A DNA stretch of 64,000 bases from Buxus sempervirens. Its lineage: Eukaryota > Streptophyta > Magnoliopsida > Buxales > Buxaceae. The notes beneath the pieces were generated by a model. The model saw only the letters and a program-made list of their open reading frames with translations. It was not told the origin of the DNA and did no database searches. The position numbers and the translations under genes were made by a program. Of this stretch, positions 45,401-56,060 are shown in pieces (positions within the stretch are counted from its first letter, which is position 1; the number at the start of each line of letters is the position of its first letter). The stretch lies in NCBI GenBank assembly GCA_947561395.2, contig OX387190.1:28948858-29012857 (forward strand), given 5' to 3'.

Positions 45401-45826
45401 ATAATGAGAAAACAAATATCAAGACTTCTATAATAGTAATATGTTTTAAAATAGTAAAAGCATACATCCATAAAAAGGGATAAAGATAAGGAGTCATTTG
45501 GATCAATCCAATTGAATGATTCTGTTCTTAACCAAGAAAAAAGCAATCTTTTGAGAGACTTCATTATACTAGGTTCAATTAATCAATTAAAGTGTGAATC
45601 TTACTAAGTGGGTTTAACTTCTTAAAACGGCATATAAAATTTATTACGGTACGTGTTCACTCTCTTTTTCTCTACTTTTTCCCCTTTGGGTCTAGATCAT
45701 TCTTCTTAAAATAATAAACGACCTAACAGAGATGGTTTGATCATGTATCATCAAGCCCTTTGACCACACAAATACATAGAACAACAGTACCGGGGATCAA
45801 ATGTTACATTTAGCAATTAAGGAGAA
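42406..45826. other. Intergenic DNA, no gene recognised apart from a MITE
   Basis: It contains the MITE at 43035-43590, short A or T runs, and a 21-bp near-perfect hairpin at about 45180-45229 (CACTAAATC/GATTTAGTG). A retroelement-like tag, ACGTGGTTCGGC, lies near 45006. Open frames are short and unconvincing. Confidence 0.6.
43035..43590. mobile_element. Foldback MITE with ~130-bp terminal inverted repeats, hAT-like
   Basis: The left end GGGTTCTTTGCATCCAT matches the reverse complement of the right end, GGGGCTTTTGCACCCAT. Similarity runs on imperfectly for about 130 bp (CATCCATATCCTC/CATCTATATCCTC). It is flanked by a perfect 8-bp direct repeat, TAAAAGAA (43027-43034 and 43591-43598). An 8-bp duplication points to hAT; a 9-bp Mutator-type site with one mismatch is possible. 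There is no coding capacity. Confidence 0.88.
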
Positions 45827-46032
45827 CTAGCAGGGTGCACGTGCAGTACTACACCTAGAGCGAGGGAACAGTTTTGCAATTGTCCAGATTTTAAATACAT
45901 AGGATAAAGTTTTGACTATTTTAACTCTATTTTAATGATGCCATTACAGGGAATGATAAGGGCTTTTTGTAAAAGCCGTGCATAGTTGTTGGCATGCTTA
46001 CCAAGGGGCCTATTTTCATTATATAGCATAGA
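45827..46032 (-). mobile_element. Short non-autonomous Helitron
   Basis: On the minus strand it starts A|TCTATGCTATATAATG and ends with the hairpin TGCACGTGCA, then CCCTG and CTAG followed by T. It is 206 bp. It shares its terminal pattern with the elements at 47647, 49811 and 52828. Confidence 0.65.
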
Positions 46033-46130
46033 TTTTACATGCCTATTAACTTGCCCCAGGGTGTTGCTATATAGTTATTAGTCACATCATTACAGGTTCT
46101 CTTGCATATATCACCGTACGATATAGTAGT

Positions 46131-47024
46131 TGTTGTAATATTTAGGGGAAATACTGTTCTGTATTATCAAATAGGTATCAGAATACGAATGAAATTGGGT
46201 AAACAATTAAAACAGTATCAGATTATAGATGCACGAATATGAGAAGAACAGTCAAGACAGAAAGAAGCAACAGATCTAAGCAGAAACAAATGTAAACAGG
46301 ATTGGAATAAACTTATCAGTCGAGGCGAGATTCAGAAATCTCTGTGCTTAAAGCCTTAAGCGTCCCCTGTAGAACGAATCTCTAGTGCGAAGGGTTGCTC
46401 GACGCTATGACTTCCAGCATTCAACGACAAACATGTCTCTCCAGTAATCCGCACAGAAATACTGGACAAATCGAACCCGCGTAGCAGTGTCACTCTTACT
46501 TTCAGAACAGAGAAGAAAAACACAGGCGTCCAACAAAGGCTGTATTCTCTGATTTTCGTGTGTCACCAAACCCTAATCTCTCTCTTCTATATATATGAGA
46601 GGAAACGAACGTTTGTGTCTCTTAAGAGGCACACGTTCACACAGATCACGTTAATTAAAATTAATTAACGTTAACCCAACGGTTATAAAACCCAAACGAT
46701 TGGAAAACGTTTTAGAAAAGAAAAATAAAACGTTTTAGGAAGTCAGCAAAAAATAAGTATAAAAAGATAGCATCACACACACGCCACGACACGACCGACC
46801 GGACGGCGGCGGCGGCGGCGCGCGATGCAAAGAAACCCCAACAACAAGAAACAGTGTCTCACTTTAGAGGTTGCACCCCTTTAGTTCCCACTATTCAATA
46901 TAAACCATTAGAAGTTCTCATAAACTTCCAATGTGGGACTATTCCTCCCACAAGAGACAAACACTAAATGACAAAACAACAAGAGGGAATTTTGAGCCCT
47001 CGAAAAAACCAATAAAATACAACA
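46131..47024 (-). repeat. Copia-like solo LTR
   Basis: It has TGTTG/CAACA ends, is 894 bp, and is flanked by a perfect 5-bp duplication GTAGT (46126-46130 and 47025-47029). On the minus strand it shows TCCCACATTGG, then a TATATATAG box, then AGAGAGATTAGGGTTTGG, an order typical of plant Copia LTRs. It contains a CGG microsatellite near 46801-46822. No internal region is present. Confidence 0.85.
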
Positions 47025-47646
47025 GTAGTGTGTCTAAGTACCAAGTATATTGCTTCACAGCCCCTCACATGTATGGTGTGGGGCCCTCCAAATGTATGGT
47101 GGGCCTCCCACTGAATGTGAGGGGCCCCCCACTGAATGTAAGGGCTGTATACAGCTCATGCTGCAGAGGATGAAAGTCCCTTCAAGACCATAGATAAGAC
47201 AATAAGTCGGCATAAGTCTAGTCAAAAGCAAGTTTATCATAGGGGTGAATTGACAACAGACTTAACCTTCAACATTTTAGCACATCAGGAATATTTTCTT
47301 CAGTAAAAGTAGTGAGAAAAATTCTTTTATGATGCTGATGTTTGAAAATGTAAACATCGTGTTTGGTTTGAAGAGAAATGAAATGTCTTAGTCTATTAGA
47401 TTGCAAAATCAAAATTATATTTTTTCTTGTAACTATATTCCCATAAATACCCACAATTACAATTAAATTATTTTGCCCAATTCACTTATTATCAAATCTT
47501 AGCATTCCACTTATTACTAAAATACCCTTGTTATAAGGCTCCATTTTGATATAAAGAAATGAGTAGTGTAATTCTTATGTTTCTCACAACAAATTTTCTT
47601 GCATTCCTTGACCTCTTGAATAAATGTATATTTCTTTTTTCTTACA

Positions 47647-47885
47647 CCAGGGGGATTGCGCGTAATAAATTAAAAAGCATTAATTTGTAAATATTTTTGT
47701 GAGACCCACTAAGAAAAACACTCCACCTTAAAAGTATGATCCTAAATCGCATGCCATTCGATTTGGTTAATTAGTTATGCTGACATGACATAACAAATCT
47801 TTAAAATGAAAAAAAGCTGAGGGGCATTTTGGGCATGAACTTTCGAACTCGTATCTTGCCTCATTGCTTTATATATTAGTATAGA
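47647..47885 (-). mobile_element. Short non-autonomous Helitron
   Basis: On the minus strand it starts A|TCTATACTAATATATAAAG and ends CGCGCAATCCCCCTGG followed by T, 239 bp. It is absent from the matching site in duplicated copy A, so it is younger than the duplication. Confidence 0.7.
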
Positions 47886-48948
47886 TTTGTTAAAAGCTAG
47901 TAGCAAGTTTCACAAACTTTCTCGCTATCGAAACGTGTGTGGGTTGCAAGAACATTGCATTTCTTACAATCTCCTGCCTTCTCGACACAAGCCTAAATGA
48001 TATTTGCAATTTCATTAGGGCATCTAATCCATTTACTAATAAATAAACTTTCTTTACTACAAGGGAATTGAGTATGATTATGCCGTAAGAGCCCATATTG
48101 GATTCCATGGTTTCACATTCACCTACATAAACCCTAAACCATGATCTGATGGGTTGACTGGATTCAATGTTGACACTAATGCTTCTCCTTGGTCTCTATC
48201 CACTTTAATCAACCCTTTGAAGATTTCACAAAAGGGTCAAAGCTCCATCAACCATAATAAAGACAAACTCCACCGAATCACAGCAGGATAAAGCAAATTA
48301 TTTTCTGATATTGTAGCAAAACAAAACGTGGGGTTTTGCCGTCCTTGCTGTCGGCTGGAAAAGTTTAATGGGCTGGACTTAATTAACATGGGCTTCAATA
48401 TTAAAAGCCCATGTTCAATAACCTTGATTAGTATCCTGCTTAATATGATCTAAAATATTGTAAAATCCCCTCCTAAAATATTGTAAAATCAATCGAACTT
48501 GTTTAGATTATTTTGGCCAAGACAAATAATTCATTTATTTATTTTTTAATCTTTCATCCTTATTAGACTAATTATGGATCGTTCGATCATAATACATGTC
48601 GCTAATCGATCTCGGTATTTGCGCCGGTCGAAATGATCCGACCGGGTCGTCGGGTTTGAAAAACTTTAATTGCAACCATGCTTAATAAATGTTTTCAACG
48701 ATCAATTCAGCTAACAAAATATTTGAAATATATAATGAATGGGTGGAGAATTGGATATTCCACCATGCATGTATGCAGATTATATTATAATCTCATGAAC
48801 ATGATCCATGTTGGAAGAGAGACGTGCTTTGACCATAAATTGAAATGAGTATAGTTAAAAGAAAGAAAAGGGGAACATATTCTAAACAGGAGTTCATGAA
48901 AAAGAAAAAAAGGAAGTTATGATATAATATTGCATAAAATTAGTAATA

Positions 48949-49377
48949 GATATTTACTGTTTACCCCTTTAAGTTTCCAACAATCCCACTTTCTCCTCTG
49001 AGGTTTCTAAAATATCAATTTACCATCTTGAGGTTTTCCATGTAACAATCCTAATTGAGAAAATACTAATTTGCCCCTCTTATTACATATAAATTATGCT
49101 CTGAGCACCTAAAATTTCTTTAGGGACAGATGTAAATTGGGTCTTTCTTTTTTTTTTTTCACTTTTTCTGCATTTGAGCTAATATTGTAAGCTAAAATTT
49201 CAATATGCGTTCATCTCTTGCCATCTCATCAACATTGTTAAATTTTAAGGGTTAAACCTTTAGAAAGGAGAGATTGTTATACACGGCAAACCTCAAGGTG
49301 TCGAACCAATATTTCAAAAACCTAAGAGGGGAAGTGAGATTATCTAAAACCCAAAGGGGATAGACTGTAAATATCCC
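48949..49377. mobile_element. Foldback MITE, copy in duplicated block B
   Basis: The left end GATATTTACTGTTTACCCC matches the reverse complement of the right end, GATATTTACAGTCTATCCCC. Arms continue about 70 bp with AATCCCACTTTCTCCTCTGA against AATCTCACTTCCCCTCTTAG. It is the partner of 27226-27663. Confidence 0.75.
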
Positions 49378-49810
49378 AATTATATGTATATGTAATTAAA
49401 ACTAATTTTATTAGGGCATGCATATGACTATTGTTCAATAAAGAATCGTCAAAATGAGAACCCGGAGAATGAATTATTCGAATTAAAGGTCCAAGTCATG
49501 GCCATCGCCGTACAATTTAGATCAGACAAAGTTTATTCTTGTTATATGTACGAGGATTAAGTTTTGGCCCCCCCCCCCCCCCCCCCCACTTTTTGTTAAA
49601 TCAATGGTTGTAGAATCCAATTTTATCACCGCCATCAACGTGGACTCTTTCATATTCAAGAACCTTTAGTATTTTTGACATCGATTAAATGCGGCACAAG
49701 AAAGATTTCCATTCAATTTTTCTCACTTCCCAGGTTTCTTTTTAATTTTTAATCCCATATTTTCTAGGTCCCACAGCATTTCTTTTTCTTTTTCTTGCAA
49801 TTTTTTAGTA

Positions 49811-49986
49811 CTAGGGAAATGCACGAGCTATGTGCCTTGCAAAAAATCAAGAAGGGTGTTATGTAGATAGTTATCAAACTACCTCCTACAGTTATTAGAG
49901 ACGTAAATAAGAGTATTAGCCGGAGGTATTTTCAAGTACAAATGTCAGGCTCGAATCAGGCGAATTCGCTTTGTAGATAATATAGA
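49811..49986 (-). mobile_element. Short non-autonomous Helitron
   Basis: On the minus strand it starts A|TCTATATTATCTACAAAG and ends AGCTCGTGCATTTCCCTAG followed by T, 176 bp. Its 3' end is homologous to the fragment at 28115-28140. Confidence 0.65.
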
Positions 49987-50588
49987 TTCAAACATGGTTT
50001 TAATTAATTAGATCATTGAGAAGGATTATTATTTGTAAGAATAAGCAAAAGGAATTAATTAGTAAAAATATGAAATGGGCTTAATGGGCTTGTGTGCAAG
50101 GGGGTTCAAGCCCAAATACTAAAGCTTTTAGAATGAAGAAACCCTGATTACAGGCTATGTCGGCACGAGAAAGAAAATTTAAACAAGAATTTTCTTCCTC
50201 TTGCCCTGACACCGACCTTCCCTCATTAAAGCTTGAAAGGCTAACCGTTTGTAATCTGATCTGATACGTGGTCAAATCCTGGTGTGAATACACACAAGGG
50301 CATTTCATCATGTTTTTATGCATAGATTCACACAGAATAATAAGGGGAAATGGAAGTATCCCAGAAAGATTTAGATATTGATTTAATAAAAAGGCTGGAA
50401 GACTGTTTCAGATGCGGCGGTTTAAGGTTCAATTCTGACCTGTTTATATAAAGAGTCATTGTTGAGAAAAGAGCTAGGGAAGTTCTTTCTTTGAGAACAT
50501 AAAAGGAGGGGAGGAGGAGGTGTTTGTTGTGATTTTTTTTTGCTCAAGTTTGAATAATATAGATTAGACGTCTCATTTCACTGGTTAC
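49987..50588 (+). promoter_or_regulatory. Promoter and 5' UTR region of the ERF gene
   Basis: A TATA box, TATATAAAG, lies at 50445-50453. Transcription would start near 50480, leaving a roughly 110-nt leader before ATG 50589. The remainder of this stretch is unique sequence without other recognised features. Mobile DNA (Helitron and MITE) begins only about 0.6 kb upstream of the ATG. Confidence 0.6.
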
Positions 50589-52206
50589 ATGTGCGTTTTA
50601 GAGGTGGCGAATCCACGAGACAAAGAACACCATGCTGGGTATCCATGGAGGAGGAGAAGTGGGAGAGACATTGATGAAGTGCCCTCTCAAGAACAACCAC
50701 AGCCACAACAACCACCATCCCAATCACCACAGCAACAGTTGCAGCAACATCGCTTTTTAATGGAGACTGCATACCCACCAATCTTTCCTGGTTACAATAG
50801 AGAAAGAGAAATGTCAGCTATGGTGTCCGCACTGACACATGTTGTGTCTGGTCAGAGGAGTACTGGGGATAGGGCGAGTGGTTCTGGGACATCAAATTTA
50901 GCTCCTGCTGCTTCTGGGGTTAGCTCCTCTTCTTCTCCTCCATCATCATCATACTCTTCTTCTTCTTCTTCATGGAATACTGGAGGGCAGAAGAGAGCCC
51001 GCGAAGAAGATGGTAGTGAGCAGTTATCTGAATCAGTTCCGAGGATTTACAGAGGACTTGGTGATTTCAGAGCTTCACAAGGAGAGTCATCATCTGGGGT
51101 TTCAGGTTAGGGTTGAACCAAACATCCATTTATCCTTCTTTTCACTCTCTCTCTCTCTCTATATTAATCTCTTTTTCTCCATATATAACCTTATTTCATG
51201 TAACTTTGCATGTATCAGTATCTTAACAGTATTATTTAATCTTAATTAGTATCTTCTACTAGTTCTTCTAAAACCTCTTTGAGGTTTAATATTCATCATT
51301 TATGGCTCCACCACATTAATATTTCACACGGTTTCAGAAAGAAACTTCTTCTGATTAAGAACTTCTCAACCATTCTTGAAAAAAATTAATGAAAGTTAGT
51401 ACTTTTGGCTTTCTTCTTTCTTCTAATAATGGAACTTATTGATCAGGTGACAAAAATTTTTTTTTTTTGGTCTTACAGGAACAGAAGGTCATGCTATTAT
51501 TACAACAAACACAAATATTACTACAACGACTCCATCTACAATCACTTCCTATGCAGAAGGAGCTGGTGGAGAGAGGAGGAGAAGATACAGAGGAGTGAGA
51601 CAAAGGCCATGGGGAAAATGGGCAGCCGAAATAAGAGACCCCCACAAAGCTGCAAGAGTTTGGCTGGGCACATTCGAGACAGCTGAAGCAGCTGCAAGAG
51701 CTTACGATGAAGCAGCTCTGAGATTTAGAGGAAACAGGGCAAAGCTTAACTTCCCGGAAAACGTTCAACTCGGGCCAACTCTTCAAGTTTCTCCGGCGAC
51801 CCAATTGACGATTTCAGATTCTCCGGCAGCCCTTTTCCCGGTTTCTCAATCGCCTCAGCCGTCGATTATCCAATCTCAATCTCTTCAGCAGCAGCAGCAA
51901 AGCTCAGACATTATGAGGGATTATCTTGCTTACTCTCAGTTTCTTCAAACCTCCGGTGACCTTCAGGGACAGCCCACGACTTTATTACATCCCATTTCCC
52001 ATTCTTCATCTTTGGCTTCTCCTTTTCAATCATTTTCTTCTCTGTCACTCGCCTCCTCTGTTACTTCACCCACTCCATCGTTTGTCCTGCCTTATTTCGA
52101 TCCACAGACGGGTTATTCCCTGTACCCGCCGGCGGATCACAGTCAGTCCGATAATCCGCCGGCGTCATGGACCGGCTCCGGTTATTATCCACCTTCGTCT
52201 AGTTAG
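50589..52206 (+). CDS. AP2/ERF transcription factor, group X (ABR1-like)
   Basis: Exon 1 is 50589-51105 and exon 2 51479-52206, with splice sites TTTCAG|GTTAGG and TCTTACAG|GAAC and the frame kept (414 residues). The nuclear protein would bind GCC-box or related promoter elements in stress and ABA responses, as known for this group. The N-terminus MCVLEVANP and the motif [15 protein letters not shown] are marks of the ABR1/ERF108-113 group. The AP2 domain (about residues 208-266) has [38 protein letters not shown] and [15 protein letters not shown] Gln/Pro stretch lies near residues 33-52, serine runs in the middle, and the C-terminus is Ser/Pro-rich. Length fits ABR1. A poly(A) signal-like AATAATAAAG occurs near 52507. 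The gene is intact. Confidence 0.94.
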
Positions 52207-52827
52207 TTTTCATCAATTAATTCTTAGAATGTATTTTTTTATTTATTTATTTTGACTCCCCTGGCCGGTTTGTACTTTTTTGGGATTGTTTTTCTGTTCA
52301 AACTGAAGGTGGAACGAAAGAGACGGCGCGAAGATCACAAAGTAGATTTTAGTTATTGACTTAGGCCCAAGTGTGATGTTTACATTCTCCCTCAGACTCT
52401 GTCTGAAGGGTAGTTGCTATTTGCTTTTCTTTCTTTCTTTGTTCCACTTTTTTTTCCCCTCATTTGGGGGAGGAGAGAAAAGATGTATTATGTTATTTAT
52501 TTGTATAATAATAAAGATTTCAGCTTGGTCAAGTTTACATCTTTGTATCTTATTTTTGGATCAGACATGCATGATTTTAGATTGTTAGAATCATACATCT
52601 TTTATTGAGCATTCAAGTTATTACTAAAATACTTTCTTATTATCACATCTTTCAAGTGTGATCCCAACACCACCCACTACTTACCACCACCACCACCATC
52701 ATGTATTAGCAAGGCCATCATTTTACAACCTACCTTTTTAATTATTGACAATTGCTTAATAATTATATTTGTCACCCATCATTTATTATAATGATATTCC
52801 TTACTTTGAAGATTTTTCTTTATTATA

Positions 52828-53042
52828 CCAGGGGAATGCCTAGGCTATGTGCAAAGCAAGAAAATTAGAAACAAAGAAGGTTATTTTGGGAATAAAATAT
52901 TATGTGGGTAGTCAGTTATGATACCCATACACGTGGCAGTAACAAACCTTGATATTGAAGTAAACTGAGAAAAAATTGAGGGCATTTTGGATATAAAATT
53001 TCAGTCAGAAAACAGGGGCTGGCTTTATATAATAGTATAGGT
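52828..53042 (-). mobile_element. Short non-autonomous Helitron
   Basis: On the minus strand it starts about CCTATACTATTATATAAAG and ends CTAGGCATTCCCCTGG followed by T, 215 bp. The expected TC start reads CC here, probably by mutation. It lies about 0.6 kb downstream of the ERF coding region. Confidence 0.6.
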
Positions 53043-54231
53043 ATATGTATATTCTTCTTTTAAGCACTTGGGAGGAGGAATTTAAATTTCTTCCATCCAT
53101 TTTTTTTCATAAATTTTTTTATTTAATTTGATACTCAAACTAGGGATTGACACATGTAATAATATTGCTTAACATACACTAATGCCCTCGCACATATGGT
53201 CAGTTGAGTTATGGGTGGATAGTCATTAAAAAGGATATATATATATTCAAGGGCTTAAAATTTTTTAAAGGGTATATATATATATATTCAAGAACATTTT
53301 GGGTAACCTACCCTACACTCCAGTTTATGGAGGAGGTGAAAGACCCCAAGAAGAAGAAGTTTTCCAAATTTTTACCCCAAAACACCTGGTCGTTTCTTCC
53401 CGTTTATAAAATCACTTCCCAGGTTTCCTTGAGAAGCCAGTTTACGTCTCAACTAAGCAAATTTTTTATTTTTTTATAATTTATTTCTTGGACCTGTCCC
53501 TTTTTTGGTAGGTTGTCTTTTCCTCTTTCTCTGTCTATATCTTGAGAGAGAACGTCATCTCTCCTTAACGTCACAACCGAACGAGACACACGTGACACGA
53601 GATCCTGAGTTCCAGTCGGAAGGACTTCTGGATGCTTGTGCCACGTGTGTATGAAAACGCGTGATGGACGGAATGCAATAGAGGTCAATGTATGACCTGT
53701 TTAGTTTCCACACCATGTACTTTGTTTTGGGCACGTGTGTTTTTTCCTTTCTGGGGAACTCGTATGATCCAGGTATCCAATGCCTCGGTTTGTTTACCTA
53801 ACCAATTTAGGTAAAAGTCTATCAGAAGTAATATTTTATTCATTGGCTGGGGCCCATTCCTGCCACATTTCACATTTTATTCTTCCTTTTAAGTTCTTTC
53901 GGGTAAAATAAGTTCAGTGGATGCTACTATTTAATCAAAAAAATCTACATTTGCCATCTAAATTCCAAAGGTGTTTGGTTACCAAAACAAAAACAAAAAA
54001 AAATTCCAAGGTGTTTCAGCTCAGTAACATGTGTTATTTAAGGGCTTAGTCTTTAGTCCTAAGGAAATGATATTTGCATTATGCAATCACGTTCTCTGTG
54101 ATTGCGTATCAATGGCTTGTTTTTCTGGTCATTCATGTTAATAATATACAAAGAATATAGGGTGACTAGAAAAATGTGTCAACAGTCCATAATGTATCTA
54201 TCATATAAGACAGTCGCAAGCTCACATCACA

Positions 54232-54463
54232 GAGGATTTGTATGCTTAGATTATAGGAGAGTAGATGACTTTTCAAATTAAAGGGGTCTGAGGATTTGTA
54301 TGCTTAGATTATAGGATAGTAGATGACTATTCAAATTGAAGGGGTCTGAGGATTTGTAAGCTTGGATTATAGGATAGTAGATGACTATTCAAATTGAAGG
54401 GGTCTGAGGATTTGTATGCTTAGATTATAGGAGAGTAGATGACTTTTCAAATTAAAGGGGTCT
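54232..54463 (+). repeat. Four tandem copies of a 58-bp unit
   Basis: Each copy starts GAGGATTTGTATGCTTAGAT (one TAAGCTTGGAT variant) and ends AGGGGTCT. The four copies, at 54232, 54290, 54348 and 54406, differ at only a few positions. Confidence 0.95.
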
Positions 54464-54672
54464 GACTGATAAAAAAATTTTAATCAATGCAATTTATTAT
54501 AAATAAATAAATAAAAGCTTTTTTCTCTTGTAAATCCCTTTCATATTTTCCCATTTTTTTCTTTTGATAATGATCATAATCCTTTTTTTTGGGTAAGGAT
54601 AAAAGGGAGTAAAGGCCTACTAGCGTGGCCTACCCCACATCCCTGCCTTAGTCGGGGCGAATATGGACCGTC

Positions 54673-54798
54673 ACCCTAGCACCACGAAAATGCAATGAAT
54701 CGAGATTGGTTTCAGTCCTTAAGACTATTCCCTGTACCCTAGCACCACGAAAATGCAATGAATCGAGATTGGTTTCAGTCCTTAAGACTATTCCCTGT
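54673..54798 (+). repeat. Two tandem copies of a 63-bp unit
   Basis: ACCCTAGCACCACGAAAATG begins at 54673 and again at 54736, and the copies are identical. The surrounding 54600-54880 looks like remnant repetitive DNA. Confidence 0.95.
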
Positions 54799-56060
54799 AT
54801 GCAAGAAAATTTGATCCCAAGACTTCCACTTCTAAACCACATGAGAGTAACCCACAGGAACATTAGGCCGTTAATCCTTTTGTTTCTTGAACCATAGTTA
54901 TAGGCCTAATGTGCAACACTTCTGTGCACACGTTTTATTAGTGCTCGTACATCAGATACACCACTCACAATTTAGGTAGATTATGGTGGTTTTAGGCTTG
55001 AAATTTGAAGTACGAACAACATATGGAAAATCAGTTACATGACATAAGTTTTGCCCAATCATCCCCATGAGTTTTGCACCACATTTCTTGCTGTTATAAA
55101 TCTTATCAAACTTGAGAGATAGGCTCTTTTAGTATTTCCATACTGATGGTAACTAGGGTTTGGCACGGGTTGTGTCAAGTATTTTAATCAAATTCAACAG
55201 CGACGTTACTTGATAAATCAGCAATGTTGTGGACAGCAGAACTCTCACATTTGACTTGCTTAGTTAGTCATTACCCTCCTCTTAGGTCTCTCTAGGATTG
55301 CCAAACCCAAAGAATCAACAGAAGACATGGTCTTAGGTGCATCTCACTTTCCATTGGACGTTTTGCCTCTACTGTACCTGGCAAGGACCTGCACCGAGCC
55401 ACTTCGTTTCTCTTTCAAACATCATTTCAGCAAACCTGACAATCCACCCTCCCAAACCTACCACTCCCAAGTCTAGGATTAGCTTAAGCCTGCCTTCCCA
55501 TACTTTTTTTCTTCTCCTTTCTACGTTTACACACACACACAATAAACATAAGAAACATTAATTAAGAGATTAAAACAGCATTTGAAAATCAAATTAATGA
55601 AAAATCCAAGATCGAAGCGGTACAAGTGAAAAGAAAACATGGCTTTCAGTCATATTAAGGAGTTGGAAAAATCTTGAAAGAGTACTAAATTTCTTTTCAC
55701 TGCTGTAAACCAAAACCTATTTTAATCCGGGCGTTTATAATGTTATGGGTTGGGTAGTATACAACAGTTTTAAATTCCTTCAGTTCAAGGAGGCATTTCT
55801 GAGTGAATTCTGAATGCTAGCCGCTGACCTTAAAAAGACCCACAAAAATGAATTTAATGCTAAGAAGGCATGCCTGAACAATCACATCATTAAGGATTAG
55901 TTGACATGTTGATCGGATCCAGTCGGCATACAAAACATTATCAGATTAAAACCTGCAAGAATTGGGTTGACATGAGAATTGTCACCTCATGTTGCAAAAA
56001 TCATCAGATGTGGAGCAGAATAGGGAGAACCAATATACCAGTGATAACATGAGAAAAAAT

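Larger units (their letters stand above)
47205..49810 (+). repeat. Duplicated block, copy B
   Basis: Collinear with 25084-28114, with shared landmarks throughout. Differences from copy A are no LINE at its left edge, no triplicated 342-bp unit, a Helitron at 47647-47885 that A lacks, and a C20-type run at 49570-49587. It ends in an older Helitron end that is also seen in copy A. No gene is recognised. It lies directly upstream of the ERF gene. Confidence 0.9.
53043..56060. other. Intergenic DNA between the ERF and RPN5 genes
   Basis: No gene is recognised. It holds TA microsatellites near 53239-53290, the 58-bp repeats (54232-54463) and the 63-bp duplication (54673-54798). The last few hundred bases should include the RPN5 3' UTR. 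Confidence 0.6.
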
